In this document: piece by piece, positions 38,945 to 47,108 of the stretch
Layout: each line of letters begins with the position of its first letter
Numbering within the stretch: the first letter of the stretch is position 1
Origin: Lysinibacillus sp. BPa_S21
GTDB taxonomy: Bacteria; Bacillota; Bacilli; Bacillales_A; Planococcaceae
Length of the DNA stretch: 64,000 nucleotides
Direction of reading: 5' to 3'
Assembly (NCBI RefSeq): GCF_023337795.1
Contig: NZ_JALIRS010000003.1
Coordinates: 372,001-436,000 of the forward strand
The notes under the pieces: model-generated
Databases searched by the model: none
The model's input: the letters and a program-made list of their open reading frames with translations, nothing else
What the model was told of the DNA's origin: nothing
Made by a program: the position numbers and the translations under genes

Positions 38945-38962
38945 TATCTCGAATTCGAGATA
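38945..38962 (-). promoter_or_regulatory. MhqR-type operator upstream of yceI
   Basis: The 18-bp perfect palindrome TATCTCGAATTCGAGATA matches the published MhqR operator of B. subtilis (tATCTcgaAtTCgAGATa). It lies between the yceI ribosome site and the upstream region, where a repressor would block transcription. Confidence 0.75.
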
Positions 38963-39193
38963 TATGTTAAAATATGAAGTAACTACATTAATTATGTTCC
39001 CCAAAATTTTAAGGATAAACATTTTGTAGTTACTTCTTTGGTACTTCCTAGTTAATAGTAGTTACGAAAAGTAATTAATTACTTTCTGTAACCAACTATA
39101 TATAAATAATTTACTTACGTCAAGTCATTTTTAATATTTTTTTAAATCGGCGCTACCAGATACCATAAATAGTGCTCCTAGTTATGAAATTCT

Positions 39194-39763
39194 TTAAGAA
39201 ATTATTTCAATGATCCCTATAAGAATAAGTAACCAGCCTGAAATAGCTGTTGAGTATCTTCCAATAAAAGTCTTTGTTAGCAAGACGCCAAAATGAACAC
39301 CAGCTCCTACTGTGATGAACGAAAAGGCACCGATAGAAATAACTGTCCAGATCGCAGAAATACCATTTGCTCCAAGTGCCATTCCTCCTGCTAAACAGTT
39401 GGCTGATAAGACGAAACCAAGCGTCATAGCTTCTCGAATTGAAATGATATGATTTTTATCTTCATCAAACACTTCAGGATTTTCCAATATGCCTTGTTTG
39501 GAAAAGCGACTTGATAATAAAGTCCATATCCCTATAGCACACAACAAAAGGCTGCCGATTAAATTTGCAAAATCTGTAGAGACAAAATTAATAACTACGC
39601 TTCCAGCTGTTACTGCAGCGTATGTGACAATCATTGAAATAAGGGCAATAACCGCATTGGATAATACGGGTATTTTCACTCGCTTAATACCATAGGCGAG
39701 ACCAATCCCTAAATTATCTAAGTTGGCAGCAATCCCAATAAGAATGATGGCTATCCAATGCAT
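39194..39763 (-). CDS. ytaF: sporulation membrane protein YtaF / MntP-like
   Basis: The 189-residue protein has six membrane helices and the duplicated DUF204 motif: IAANLDNLGIGLAYG near residue 10 and LSANCLAGGMALGANG near residue 110, each with a buried polar Asn/Asp. The family contains the manganese efflux pump MntP and the sporulation-linked YtaF. ATG at 39763 is chosen because GAGGAGG lies seven bases upstream; the longer frame lacks this. Monocistronic and divergent from the opuAC-like gene. Which of the two roles applies is uncertain; length and Bacillus context favour YtaF. Confidence 0.8.
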   Translation of the reverse strand: MHWIAIILIGIAANLDNLGIGLAYGIKRVKIPVLSNAVIALISMIVTYAAVTAGSVVINFVSTDFANLIGSLLLCAIGIWTLLSSRFSKQGILENPEVFDEDKNHIISIREAMTLGFVLSANCLAGGMALGANGISAIWTVISIGAFSFITVGAGVHFGVLLTKTFIGRYSTAISGWLLILIGIIEIIS

Positions 39764-39936
39764 TCTTTTCCTCCTCAATAACGTAAAATCCATTCTCACA
39801 TAGGATATGAAGGGAAAAAATTTTTGTTCATCTATGCGTCGAAGGAAGGCTGCATTTTCAACCCTTTTTATATCAGCACTTATATATTTCTGCATGATTC
39901 GCTATCCAAGTTTAAACAATTATCTATTAAAGGCGA

Positions 39937-39980
39937 TTTGACAAAAGTAACAACCTTTTGATAACTTTAAGTTGTTACTT
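39937..39980 (+). promoter_or_regulatory. promoter with a 10-bp inverted-repeat operator upstream of opuAC
   Basis: AAGTAACAAC (39945-39954) and GTTGTTACTT (39971-39980) are perfect inverted repeats 16 bases apart. They straddle TTGACA (39939-39944) and the -10-like GATAAC (39960-39965). A dimeric repressor or activator would overlap the promoter directly; regulator unknown (GbsR/OpcR-type is possible). Confidence 0.65.
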
Positions 39981-40028
39981 GTTAATTTTTAGGTACATCT
40001 CATCCTATAATAAAGAAAGGGAGATTTT

Positions 40029-40904
40029 ATGAAATTTGGTCATTTAGTAAAGATAGGATTGGCCTTTGCATTACTGTTAGTATTAACTGCCTGTGGCTCA
40101 GATGACGAAGGCACGAAAGATAAGGAAAAAAATGAAGTGAACTTAGCCTATGTTGAATGGGATACTGAAATTGCCTCTACAAACGTAGTAGGACAAGTTC
40201 TAAAGGATTTAGGATATGATATAACGCTAACACCATTAGATAATGGCGTTATGTGGGAAGCCCTTGCAAGCGGAGAGGTTGATGGTATGGTGTCAGCTTG
40301 GCTGCCAGAAACGCACGCCCCACAAGTTAAGAAATATAAAGATAAAATAGTCGATTTGGGTGAAAACCTTACAGGTGCAAAAATTGGCTTAGTTGTCCCT
40401 AGCTATATGGATGTCAACTCTATCGAAGATTTAACAGATGAAGCTGGTAAAACGATCACTGGCATTGATCCAGGTGCAAATATGACAGCCACAACAGAAA
40501 ATGCTTATAAAAAATATAGTAACCTTGAAGGCTGGAATGTAGTTACCTCATCTGCTGGAGCAATGACAGCTGCTCTTAAACAGGCCATTGAGAAAAAAGA
40601 AGAAATCATAGTGACTGGTTGGTCTCCACACTGGAAATTTAATGCTTTTGATTTAAAATATTTAGACGATCCTAAAGGTATATACGGAGCTGAAGAATAT
40701 ATTGGTACATTTGCACGTAAAGGATTGAAAGAAGATAATCCGGGAGCGTATAGCGTTCTTAAAAACTTCCACTGGACTTCAGAAGATATTGAAAGTGTGA
40801 TGTTTGATATTATGGAAGGTGCTGATCCTAAAGAGGCGGCAAAAAAATGGATTAAAGACAATGAAGATAAAGTTTCAGAGTGGACAAAAGATGTAAAAAA
40901 ATAA
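40029..40904 (+). CDS. glycine betaine/choline ABC transporter substrate-binding lipoprotein (OpuAC-like)
   Basis: The 291-residue protein has a lipoprotein signal peptide ending LTAC (Cys22) and an OpuAC domain: LAYVEWDTEIASTNVVGQVL near residue 39 and MVSAWLPETHAPQVKKY near residue 90, the tryptophans forming the aromatic cage for quaternary amines. It captures osmoprotectants at the cell surface for an ABC importer. No ATPase or permease gene is adjacent, so it must lend substrate to a transporter coded elsewhere, or is a paralogue with altered specificity. ATG follows AAAGGGAG. Confidence 0.88.
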   Translation: MKFGHLVKIGLAFALLLVLTACGSDDEGTKDKEKNEVNLAYVEWDTEIASTNVVGQVLKDLGYDITLTPLDNGVMWEALASGEVDGMVSAWLPETHAPQVKKYKDKIVDLGENLTGAKIGLVVPSYMDVNSIEDLTDEAGKTITGIDPGANMTATTENAYKKYSNLEGWNVVTSSAGAMTAALKQAIEKKEEIIVTGWSPHWKFNAFDLKYLDDPKGIYGAEEYIGTFARKGLKEDNPGAYSVLKNFHWTSEDIESVMFDIMEGADPKEAAKKWIKDNEDKVSEWTKDVKK

Positions 40905-40978
40905 TGCTCAATCCTACAATGGCTTTGATGATTCTGGGTTTACATATTGTGTAGTCACTCAATCTATACGAAATTAAT

Positions 40979-41021
40979 AAAAAGATACATTCACTGAGCA
41001 ATCAGTAAATGTATCTTTTTA
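40979..41021. terminator. terminator between opuAC and the anti-sigma gene
   Basis: AAAAAGATACATTCACTGA pairs with TCAGTAAATGTATCTTTTT; it serves the plus-strand gene and possibly also the convergent minus-strand gene. Confidence 0.85.
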
Positions 41022-41065
41022 TGTTAAATATGACCCTCTTAAGTTTCCAATTGACACATCAATCA

Positions 41066-42163
41066 TTACTCAAATTGATAATCTTCATTATAAGAATGCT
41101 CAAATATATTTAATATTTCTAGTAATTGTATAGCCTCTGTTTGGTATTTGCTAGATGAATTTTCAGCAAGCTTTTTTAAAGATGTTTTGTATCTATTATA
41201 TGTGTTTGGTGCAATTGGGATATAATTTTTATTCCCTTCATCAATTTTATATAGCATTTCAGCATATACTTCTAAAATATATTTCCACGTATCACGAGGA
41301 TGTATAAATTCCAACTCACCGTTCGCATTTCGGCCTAATGCTAGAGCTGATATATTTTTATAATCAAAGGAAACTTCTACTGGTTCTTTTAAGGGTGTGA
41401 GTTGTTTTACGGATAATTGTTCATCTATTTGAAAATCTTCTTTGAAGCTAGTTATATCATCCGCAGCAACCTCCCTATAAAAATGAATAGCGTTGCTGTA
41501 AAGCTTGCTATATTCTTCACTATTTTCCCTTTTTATCCTTAATTCTTTTAAAAGCCTATTTTCCAATAATTCATATTTTGCGTTGAAATATAGAACATCT
41601 TTATAAAATTCATTTTCTGAAATACTTAAAGCCTTGAATAAATCATCATACTTAGTCACTGCTTTTTCTTGGAGAAATTCTGCATTTTTTTGTTTAGCGA
41701 GTTCTTCAATTTCCTTATCTTTAACTTTAATCCCCTTACTTTGAGCAAAAGTCATCATTGCTGTTTGCTCAATAAGCGAATCAAAACTATGCCACTGAGC
41801 CTCTTCTTTCGTCCAAAATGCAGATTGAAAATATTGCATTTCATATACCAGTACATTAAAAAAAGTATAGTTCAAAGGTTCAATTTGGACTTTTTCAAGA
41901 TTAAATTCTTCAAGAATTTCAGAATATTTGCTAGTAACATTTACAGTACTTTCTGTAGGTTTGATGACGCCTAACATAAAAATAATGCAACTAACGGTTA
42001 CAATTGTCGTAATCAATCCAAATAAATACTTAGGATATAAGGCCAGTGTCTTTTTTGATTTCTGTTTTTTGTAATTTAACATTCTTTCCATTGATTTTTC
42101 GGAGGGAAGATTATTCTTTTCAAAAAAATGATCCAAACTATTTTTTATCTGTTCTTTATTCAT
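41066..42163 (-). CDS. membrane anti-sigma factor with SurA-like C-terminus (putative)
   Basis: The 365-residue protein has one membrane helix (about residues 42-68) after a basic cytoplasmic tail and a long extracellular part. Residues 125-215 (KGIKVKDKEIEELAKQKN onward) resemble the N-terminal helical domain of SurA/PpiC-type chaperones. Its ATG overlaps the sigma gene stop by 8 bases (translational coupling), the standard sign of an anti-sigma factor. No zinc-binding HxxxCxxC is present. Function is inferred from position; the ligand or stress sensed is unknown. Confidence 0.65.
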   Translation of the reverse strand: MNKEQIKNSLDHFFEKNNLPSEKSMERMLNYKKQKSKKTLALYPKYLFGLITTIVTVSCIIFMLGVIKPTESTVNVTSKYSEILEEFNLEKVQIEPLNYTFFNVLVYEMQYFQSAFWTKEEAQWHSFDSLIEQTAMMTFAQSKGIKVKDKEIEELAKQKNAEFLQEKAVTKYDDLFKALSISENEFYKDVLYFNAKYELLENRLLKELRIKRENSEEYSKLYSNAIHFYREVAADDITSFKEDFQIDEQLSVKQLTPLKEPVEVSFDYKNISALALGRNANGELEFIHPRDTWKYILEVYAEMLYKIDEGNKNYIPIAPNTYNRYKTSLKKLAENSSSKYQTEAIQLLEILNIFEHSYNEDYQFE

Positions 42164-42662
42164 TGAATATTGCCTCCTCCTCTTTAAGTAACTTTTTTAA
42201 CTTTTCACGTCCCCGAGAAAGCCTAGTTTTCACCGTATTTTCAGATAAGTCTAGTAAATCCCCTATTTCTTTTACGGAATAATCAAGATAATAATATAGG
42301 TAAATCACTTCTCTATATTTTATTGATAAATTAAATACATGTTCGTAAAGCTCTTTGTTACTACTTCTTTCTTCAACTAAGTCTTCGGTTGACTTAGAAT
42401 GATTAAAAAATGATGTAAAAGTATTTGTTAATTGGTAATTGCGATAGGACCAACTTCGTAATATATCGTAACTGCGATTAATGGTCATACGAATTAAATA
42501 AGTTCTGTAATTCGATTCTCCACGGAACTGTTCTTGTCGCTCAAAAGCTTTTATTAAGACATCCTGTACAATATCTTCAGCCAATTGGACATTCTTCACA
42601 TATGAGTAGGCAATTTTAAATAAATCCTTTATATATTCTCTTGCTACCTCATCAAAATCCAT
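42156..42662 (-). CDS. ECF-type RNA polymerase sigma factor
   Basis: The 168-residue protein has region 2 (LFKIAYSYVKNVQLAEDIVQ and DVLIKAFERQEQF near residues 14-45) and region 4 (YREVIYLYYYLDYSVKEIGD near residue 112, then LSENTVKTRLSRGREKLKKL). It directs RNA polymerase to stress promoters and is held by the membrane protein coded immediately downstream. An ECF-type promoter stands 27 bases before its ATG, so it autoregulates. The closest B. subtilis types by length and layout are SigV, SigX and YlaC; I cannot choose. Confidence 0.9.
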   Translation of the reverse strand: MDFDEVAREYIKDLFKIAYSYVKNVQLAEDIVQDVLIKAFERQEQFRGESNYRTYLIRMTINRSYDILRSWSYRNYQLTNTFTSFFNHSKSTEDLVEERSSNKELYEHVFNLSIKYREVIYLYYYLDYSVKEIGDLLDLSENTVKTRLSRGREKLKKLLKEEEAIFNE

Positions 42663-42688
42663 CCAACATTCACCACCTCATTAAATTA

Positions 42689-42714
42689 GACGGATGTAAA
42701 AAGTGCACCGTTTC
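42689..42714 (-). promoter_or_regulatory. ECF sigma-type autoregulatory promoter
   Basis: On the minus strand GAAAC (42714-42710) and CGTC (42692-42689) are 17 bases apart, the classical extracytoplasmic-function signature (sigma-W/X/V class), in front of the sigma gene. Confidence 0.8.
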
Positions 42715-43106
42715 GATTTTTATAAAAATAATACCCTTCACGATACTTGTAATTAAACAACTGGTCATCCATCCCAACTTTCTGGGATGAGCCAACAAAA
42801 TAAAGATGCCCTTATGACAATGCATGTATCAGCAAAAGAATACGCTACGACAGCTTTGAAATGGCACATTTAAGTACATGTAACACTTATATATAGAATG
42901 AAATCGATATTCGTTACAAGAAATACTAAATACATAACACACTTTTTAGTGCTTAGTTTAAGCATATTGCAAAAGCTTGCACCAAGTGGATTCAATAAGA
43001 AAAAAGAACTGCATATGCATCAGAATTCTCAATACATCAATTCAATCATATGGTAATGTATGGTATTATTGGATTTAATTTTAAAAACAAGGGGAGATAA
43101 TTTTTT
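42715..43106. other. 392-bp intergenic region, divergent promoters
   Basis: It lies between the ECF sigma gene and a plus-strand transporter gene. CCCAACTTTCTGGGATG near 42775 is a small hairpin, and AT-rich sequence near 43060 probably holds the transporter promoter. No gene with a ribosome site is visible. Confidence 0.45.
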
Positions 43107-43601
43107 ATGTTTCGTGAAATTGTACAAAGTTTAATATCACAATTAAATGAATCAAACCAAATACTACAGTATTTAGGTGTATTTTTATTATCTTTCATTC
43201 CATTCGTAGAATCTCCCGGTGGGGCAGCAGCAGGTTCTGTGATTGGTCTTTCGTTTATTTTATCTGGATTAATCGCAATAGGTGGAAATTGGATTTCAGT
43301 CATGTTAGTCATAGTACCATTTAACACATTATTAACAAATATGCGAAATAGAAAGTCGGAAAGACAAGGATTTATTCAGAGACGGGCAAGTAAAGCAAGG
43401 AAATTGTACGAAAAGTATGGTGTACCGGGTCTTGCACTTATCGCTCCATTGGTGGCTTCTGGACATATTGCAGCTTTCACATCATTAGTAGCTGGTGCAG
43501 ATAAAAAGAGAGTAGTCTTATGGCATACTATTAGCATAATAGTTTGGGGCGTAGCGGGAGCAAGTATAGGCACTTTTATAAACTACGATATAATGCCGTA
43601 A
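43107..43601 (+). CDS. small multidrug export protein family (PF06695)
   Basis: The 164-residue protein has four to five membrane helices and the family block LLSFIPFVESPGGAAAGSVI near residue 28 and YGVPGLALIAPLVASGHIAA near residue 103. Proteins of this family have been called small multidrug exporters, though transport is weakly documented. ATG follows AAGGGGAG. The next gene (YfzA-like) is 66 bases downstream on the same strand and may be cotranscribed. Confidence 0.8.
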   Translation: MFREIVQSLISQLNESNQILQYLGVFLLSFIPFVESPGGAAAGSVIGLSFILSGLIAIGGNWISVMLVIVPFNTLLTNMRNRKSERQGFIQRRASKARKLYEKYGVPGLALIAPLVASGHIAAFTSLVAGADKKRVVLWHTISIIVWGVAGASIGTFINYDIMP

Positions 43602-43667
43602 TAAATCATCTATGTGTTCTCCAATTGAGTCCAACAAAACAATAAATAATAGAGGGATGATATTAAA

Positions 43668-43919
43668 ATGAAGAAATGGATTATTCATGTTGGGTACTTT
43701 ATAATTCTTAATTTAATATTTTTAATTGTCGACGGTAAACCTCCTATTATAGATCTTGAATTTGGTAACCTTGGAAATAAAGTTTTGCAGACAGAACTTT
43801 TTACAAATTGGTTTAATTTTTATGAAACCCAATTTTTTAATATAGTTTTATTTTTCGCTTTGCTGCATTTGATTTTAACCGGCTTATATGCTGTCGTATT
43901 TAAAACACGAACAAAGTGA
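43668..43919 (+). CDS. YfzA-like small membrane protein
   Basis: The 83-residue product has two membrane helices (WIIHVGYFIILNLIFLIV and FNIVLFFALLHLILTGLY) and a short loop with conserved aromatic residues, resembling the YfzA family of Bacillus, whose function is unknown. GGGATG precedes the ATG. Family call is tentative; membrane topology is clear. Confidence 0.6.
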   Translation: MKKWIIHVGYFIILNLIFLIVDGKPPIIDLEFGNLGNKVLQTELFTNWFNFYETQFFNIVLFFALLHLILTGLYAVVFKTRTK

Positions 43920-44009
43920 TGCGAATTATTAATTGATTTAACCACCCAAGCTTTTCAAGCAAACCCGAACGACTAGAAAACATCATTAAACCGAAGAAGT
44001 GCAACTCCT

Positions 44010-44063
44010 AAAAAAGGACTGTCCACAAAAGGCATTTTTCATTGCCTTTCGGAACAGTCCTTT
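44010..44063 (-). terminator. terminator of the nuclease gene
   Basis: AAAAAAGGACTGTCC pairs with GGAACAGTCCTTTGA and an inner AAAGGCA/TGCCTTT stem. Confidence 0.8.
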
Positions 44064-44067
44064 GATT

Positions 44068-44685
44068 TTATTTTAATGCTTCCGGATGGAAACCATCTTT
44101 TTGGAAGTAATTTTGATGTGACCAAATATTTAATTTCGCTTTTTCTGCATCTTGCTGGATGTCTCTAAATTCATCCTCAAACGTATTGTTTGGTTTATGG
44201 ATAAAGCGCACTGCTGCAAGTCCTTCTTCTAGTAATGATTCCTGCAACATCACATCATCAATAAAAACATAGGCTAATAAGCGATCATAGTTATCTGTTT
44301 CTGGTCCAACATCGTAAACCGCTTCAACCTTTTTGGCGTTCTCTAAAAGTTTAATGGTATAGTCCTTTGCTTCTTCAGCATAAGGTTGAGCTTCACCTTT
44401 GTTATAATTCATCTCCGGTGTATCTACCATCAATAGGCGAATTTTTTGTTTCTTGCCATTTATCGCCACCTGAATTGTATCACCATCATATGCTTTAATA
44501 AAATCCACATTAAAGCGTTTATTTCCTGTTTTCCCCTCTACTTGTTCAATAGAAATAGTACCTTGCTGGTTAGTCGATGTTGTATCCTTTTCTTGGGCTG
44601 GTGATCTGCCAAAAATCATATACAATACAACAGCAAGAATGATTGTACCACTCGTAATTAACGTTTTTACATCTTGCATTTTCAT
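44068..44685 (-). CDS. thermonuclease family protein (SNase-like)
   Basis: The 205-residue protein has an N-terminal membrane anchor or uncleaved signal (residues 8-26) and an SNase fold: FIKAYDGDTIQVAINGKKQ, IRLLMVDTPEMNY with the catalytic Arg and Glu, and NYDRLLAYVFIDD with the second Arg. It hydrolyses DNA and RNA with Ca2+, outside the membrane. B. subtilis YncB is similar in size and anchoring. Single-gene unit with a terminator and ATG behind AGGGACC. Confidence 0.88.
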   Translation of the reverse strand: MKMQDVKTLITSGTIILAVVLYMIFGRSPAQEKDTTSTNQQGTISIEQVEGKTGNKRFNVDFIKAYDGDTIQVAINGKKQKIRLLMVDTPEMNYNKGEAQPYAEEAKDYTIKLLENAKKVEAVYDVGPETDNYDRLLAYVFIDDVMLQESLLEEGLAAVRFIHKPNNTFEDEFRDIQQDAEKAKLNIWSHQNYFQKDGFHPEALK

Positions 44686-44894
44686 GTAATAGGTCCCTCA
44701 CAACAATTCATCTTTATGACACTTTAAGGAAGCTTCTAAAAAAATCCTCCAACTCAATAAAAGTCCTTAAAAGTTTCACGATGTGTCTATTGTAAAATAT
44801 CGGGCTACTACATTCAAGTTATGTAGTTGCTATGGGCGCCCGATGAGTCGCTTAGAGCAACGTAGTGGCAGCACAATAAAAGTAGCTCGTTCCC

Positions 44895-45014
44895 AAATGC
44901 CGATTGCTGATAAAATCAGAGAATCGCTGTTAATTTCACGAATATCGCTGATAAAATCCAAGAATCGCTGTTAACTTCATGAATATCGCTGATAAAATTT
45001 CAAGAACTAGCGAT
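44895..45014. repeat. 20/21-nt alternating tandem array
   Basis: Units end GCTGAT or GCTGTT: AAAATCAGAGAATCGCTGTT (20), AATTTCACGAATATCGCTGA-T (21), AAAATCCAAGAATCGCTGTT (20), AACTTCATGAATATCGCTGA-T (21), AAAATTTCAAGAACTAGCGA-T (21), after a partial unit. The A/B alternation and the AAAAT...GCGAT frame match the array at 37064-37168. No ribosome site or plausible coding sequence. Confidence 0.9.
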
Positions 45015-45054
45015 TCCATCATGCATTGCGAAAAGCCATATTTTATTTCAACAT

Positions 45055-45087
45055 AAACAAAGCCTTCTCAAATGATCGAGAAGGCTC
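45055..45087 (-). terminator. terminator of the pgpA-like gene
   Basis: AGCCTTCTC pairs with GAGAAGGCT around an 8-base loop, with a T-rich tail on the minus strand. Confidence 0.75.
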
Positions 45088-45100
45088 TAATTAATACGTG

Positions 45101-45682
45101 TTAAATTTCATTATGTGATTTTTGTTTTGGTCCTAGCTCTTCTGGCTCAATATCGGCAAATGTTCCGCCTTCTTCTTCCAAATCACGCATACGATGTGCA
45201 ATTCGTGACGCGGCAGAAGCTGCGATACTGCCAACTAAATCATCTAAAAACGTATTGACGTGATGGCCAGGTTCTGTATCCAACTTCTTAATAATACCGA
45301 TTTTTTGTTTATCTAAGTGTCCGAAAGTTGTTACCGCTATACTACCATATGTAAAAACTGATCCAAGTGCGATTGTTTCATCCACACCAAATAGACCCTC
45401 ATCGGATTCTATTATTTGCTGTAATGGTGCTGATAATAACTTTTTCTCTGCAAGTTCATCTAATTCAATCCCTACTAATAAAGCATGTTGAACTTCACGC
45501 TTACGTAACACGCGCTCGACAGAGTGAACACAGTGGTCTAATGTTAAACCTTCATTATAGGATTTTTGCATTTCATAAACGATTTTAGCAATATCCTCTA
45601 GCGATACACCGCGACGAATAAGTGCAGCTTGGGCTGCCTTCGCTACTTCATCAGAGTGTACGCGAGTACTTTTATCATGCAT
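45101..45682 (-). CDS. phosphatidylglycerophosphatase A family protein (YutG-like)
   Basis: The 193-residue protein matches the Gram-positive PgpA/YutG group: AALIRRGVSLEDIAKIVYEM near residue 18, LDHCVHSVERVLRKREV near residue 49, and TFLDDLVGSIAASAASRIAH near residue 142, where buried acidic residues would bind metal. PgpA removes the phosphate from phosphatidylglycerophosphate in phospholipid synthesis; YutG-type proteins are shorter and soluble, so enzymatic role here is inferred. ATG follows GAGGG. Confidence 0.8.
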   Translation of the reverse strand: MHDKSTRVHSDEVAKAAQAALIRRGVSLEDIAKIVYEMQKSYNEGLTLDHCVHSVERVLRKREVQHALLVGIELDELAEKKLLSAPLQQIIESDEGLFGVDETIALGSVFTYGSIAVTTFGHLDKQKIGIIKKLDTEPGHHVNTFLDDLVGSIAASAASRIAHRMRDLEEEGGTFADIEPEELGPKQKSHNEI

Positions 45683-45793
45683 AACTATCCCTCACTTCGA
45701 TTTGATTGCTAAATAGTACTAGCCCAACCTATTATACCTTTACTTAAGCTATATGGTACAATTTTGTTACAAACATGAGAAGGAGTGTCATCA

Positions 45794-46513
45794 TTGGATC
45801 GGGGAACTGTACAAGATTTAAAGTTCTATAGTGAAGCATTACAGGAGGAATTACAGCTCTATATTTATGTTCCTGCAAATTATTCTCCACTATATAAATA
45901 TAATATTTTAATTGCATCAGACGGTAAAGATTATTTCCAACTTGGAGGTATTACAAAACTGGCTGATGAACTTATCGATGACTATGAAATCGAAAATTTG
46001 ATCATTGCATTTGTCCCTTATAAGGACATTAAGGATCGCCGTCATAAATATATTCCAAGTGGAGAGCAACATGAAGCATATCTTCGTTTTTTAGCACATG
46101 AGCTTGTGCCATATTTAGACGCTGAATACGCAACTTATCAAATGGGAATGAGTCGTGGAGTCATCGGCGACTCAATGGCTGCAACCGCTTCCTTAATGGC
46201 TGCATTAAAATATCCAAGTATTTTTGGCAAGGTTATTTTACAATCGCCGTATGTGGACGAAGATGTTCTGCAAGCTGTAGAAAAATTTAAAGATCCAGGC
46301 GCAATTTCCATTTACCATATAGTCGGTAAAGAGGAAGATAAAGTTGTCACGATGGATAAAACCATTAAAGACTTTTTAACGCCAAATCGTCAGCTGCATG
46401 ATCTTATGTTAAACAAAGGGTTTTCTACATTTTATGAAGAATTTAATGGCAATCATACATGGAAATATTGGAAGCCTGATTTACGTCGTGCATTAATTGA
46501 AAATTTTAATTAA
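45794..46513 (+). CDS. yjcH: alpha/beta-hydrolase esterase, YjcH-like
   Basis: The 239-residue protein is an esterase of the enterochelin-esterase-like group: the nucleophile elbow GVIGDSMAATASLMAALKYP (Gly-Asp-Ser-Met-Ala) near residue 117, an Asp region near FKDPGAISIYHIVGKEEDK and the catalytic His in FNGNHTWKYW near residue 215. Next to yjcG and yjcF in the same order as B. subtilis. TTG at 45794 is preferred since AGAAGGAG lies eight bases upstream; a GTG three codons earlier overlaps that site. Confidence 0.82.
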   Translation: MDRGTVQDLKFYSEALQEELQLYIYVPANYSPLYKYNILIASDGKDYFQLGGITKLADELIDDYEIENLIIAFVPYKDIKDRRHKYIPSGEQHEAYLRFLAHELVPYLDAEYATYQMGMSRGVIGDSMAATASLMAALKYPSIFGKVILQSPYVDEDVLQAVEKFKDPGAISIYHIVGKEEDKVVTMDKTIKDFLTPNRQLHDLMLNKGFSTFYEEFNGNHTWKYWKPDLRRALIENFN

Positions 46514-46594
46514 TATAGACGATTCAAATTACGAAATCGGAAATTTCTGTTATACTTAAATAAAAAATTGTTTATTTTCGGGAGGTAATGGCCT

Positions 46595-47107
46595 ATGAAA
46601 TACGGTATTGTGGCATTTCCATCAAAAAAATTGCAAGATTTAGCGAATACTTATCGCAAACGTTACGATCCTCATTATGCGAAAATTACTCCGCATATCA
46701 CATTGAAGGATAGCTTCGATGCAACGGAAGAAGATATTCAATCAGTCGTAAAGCAATTAGATGGTCTCGCTGCCAAATTTGCACCTTTAAACATTCATGC
46801 ATCACGCATAAGTTCATTTTTCCCAACAACCAATGCGATTTATTTCCGTATTGAACCAACTGAACAATTAACAGCATTATATCAAGCTCTTGAAGAAGTA
46901 CCTTTTGGTGAATCTAAACACGTATTTGTACCACATATTACTATTGCTCAAAAAATGACAGATTCCGAGCACGATGATATCTTTGGACAATTACGTATGA
47001 CAGGTGTTGACGAAAAAGATTCAATTGATCGCATTCATCTTTTATACCAATTGGAAGACGGCTCATGGACAACATATGAAACTTTCCGATTGACTGGAGC
47101 TGAGTGA
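46595..47107 (+). CDS. yjcG: 2H phosphoesterase-like protein YjcG
   Basis: The 170-residue protein has the two HxT motifs of the 2H phosphoesterase/2'-5' RNA ligase fold: PHITLKDSF near residue 32 and PHITIAQKM near residue 112. YjcG proteins are structural 2H phosphoesterases of unknown physiological substrate. The length equals B. subtilis YjcG. ATG follows GGGAGG. The next gene, yjcF, starts within a few bases, so the two are coupled. Confidence 0.9.
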   Translation: MKYGIVAFPSKKLQDLANTYRKRYDPHYAKITPHITLKDSFDATEEDIQSVVKQLDGLAAKFAPLNIHASRISSFFPTTNAIYFRIEPTEQLTALYQALEEVPFGESKHVFVPHITIAQKMTDSEHDDIFGQLRMTGVDEKDSIDRIHLLYQLEDGSWTTYETFRLTGAE

Positions 47108-47108
47108 T

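Noticed and set aside
42780..43000. Possible gene remnant near 42820 (short frame MTMHVSAKEYATT)
   Set aside because: Nineteen codons without ribosome site or homologous pattern that I recognise.
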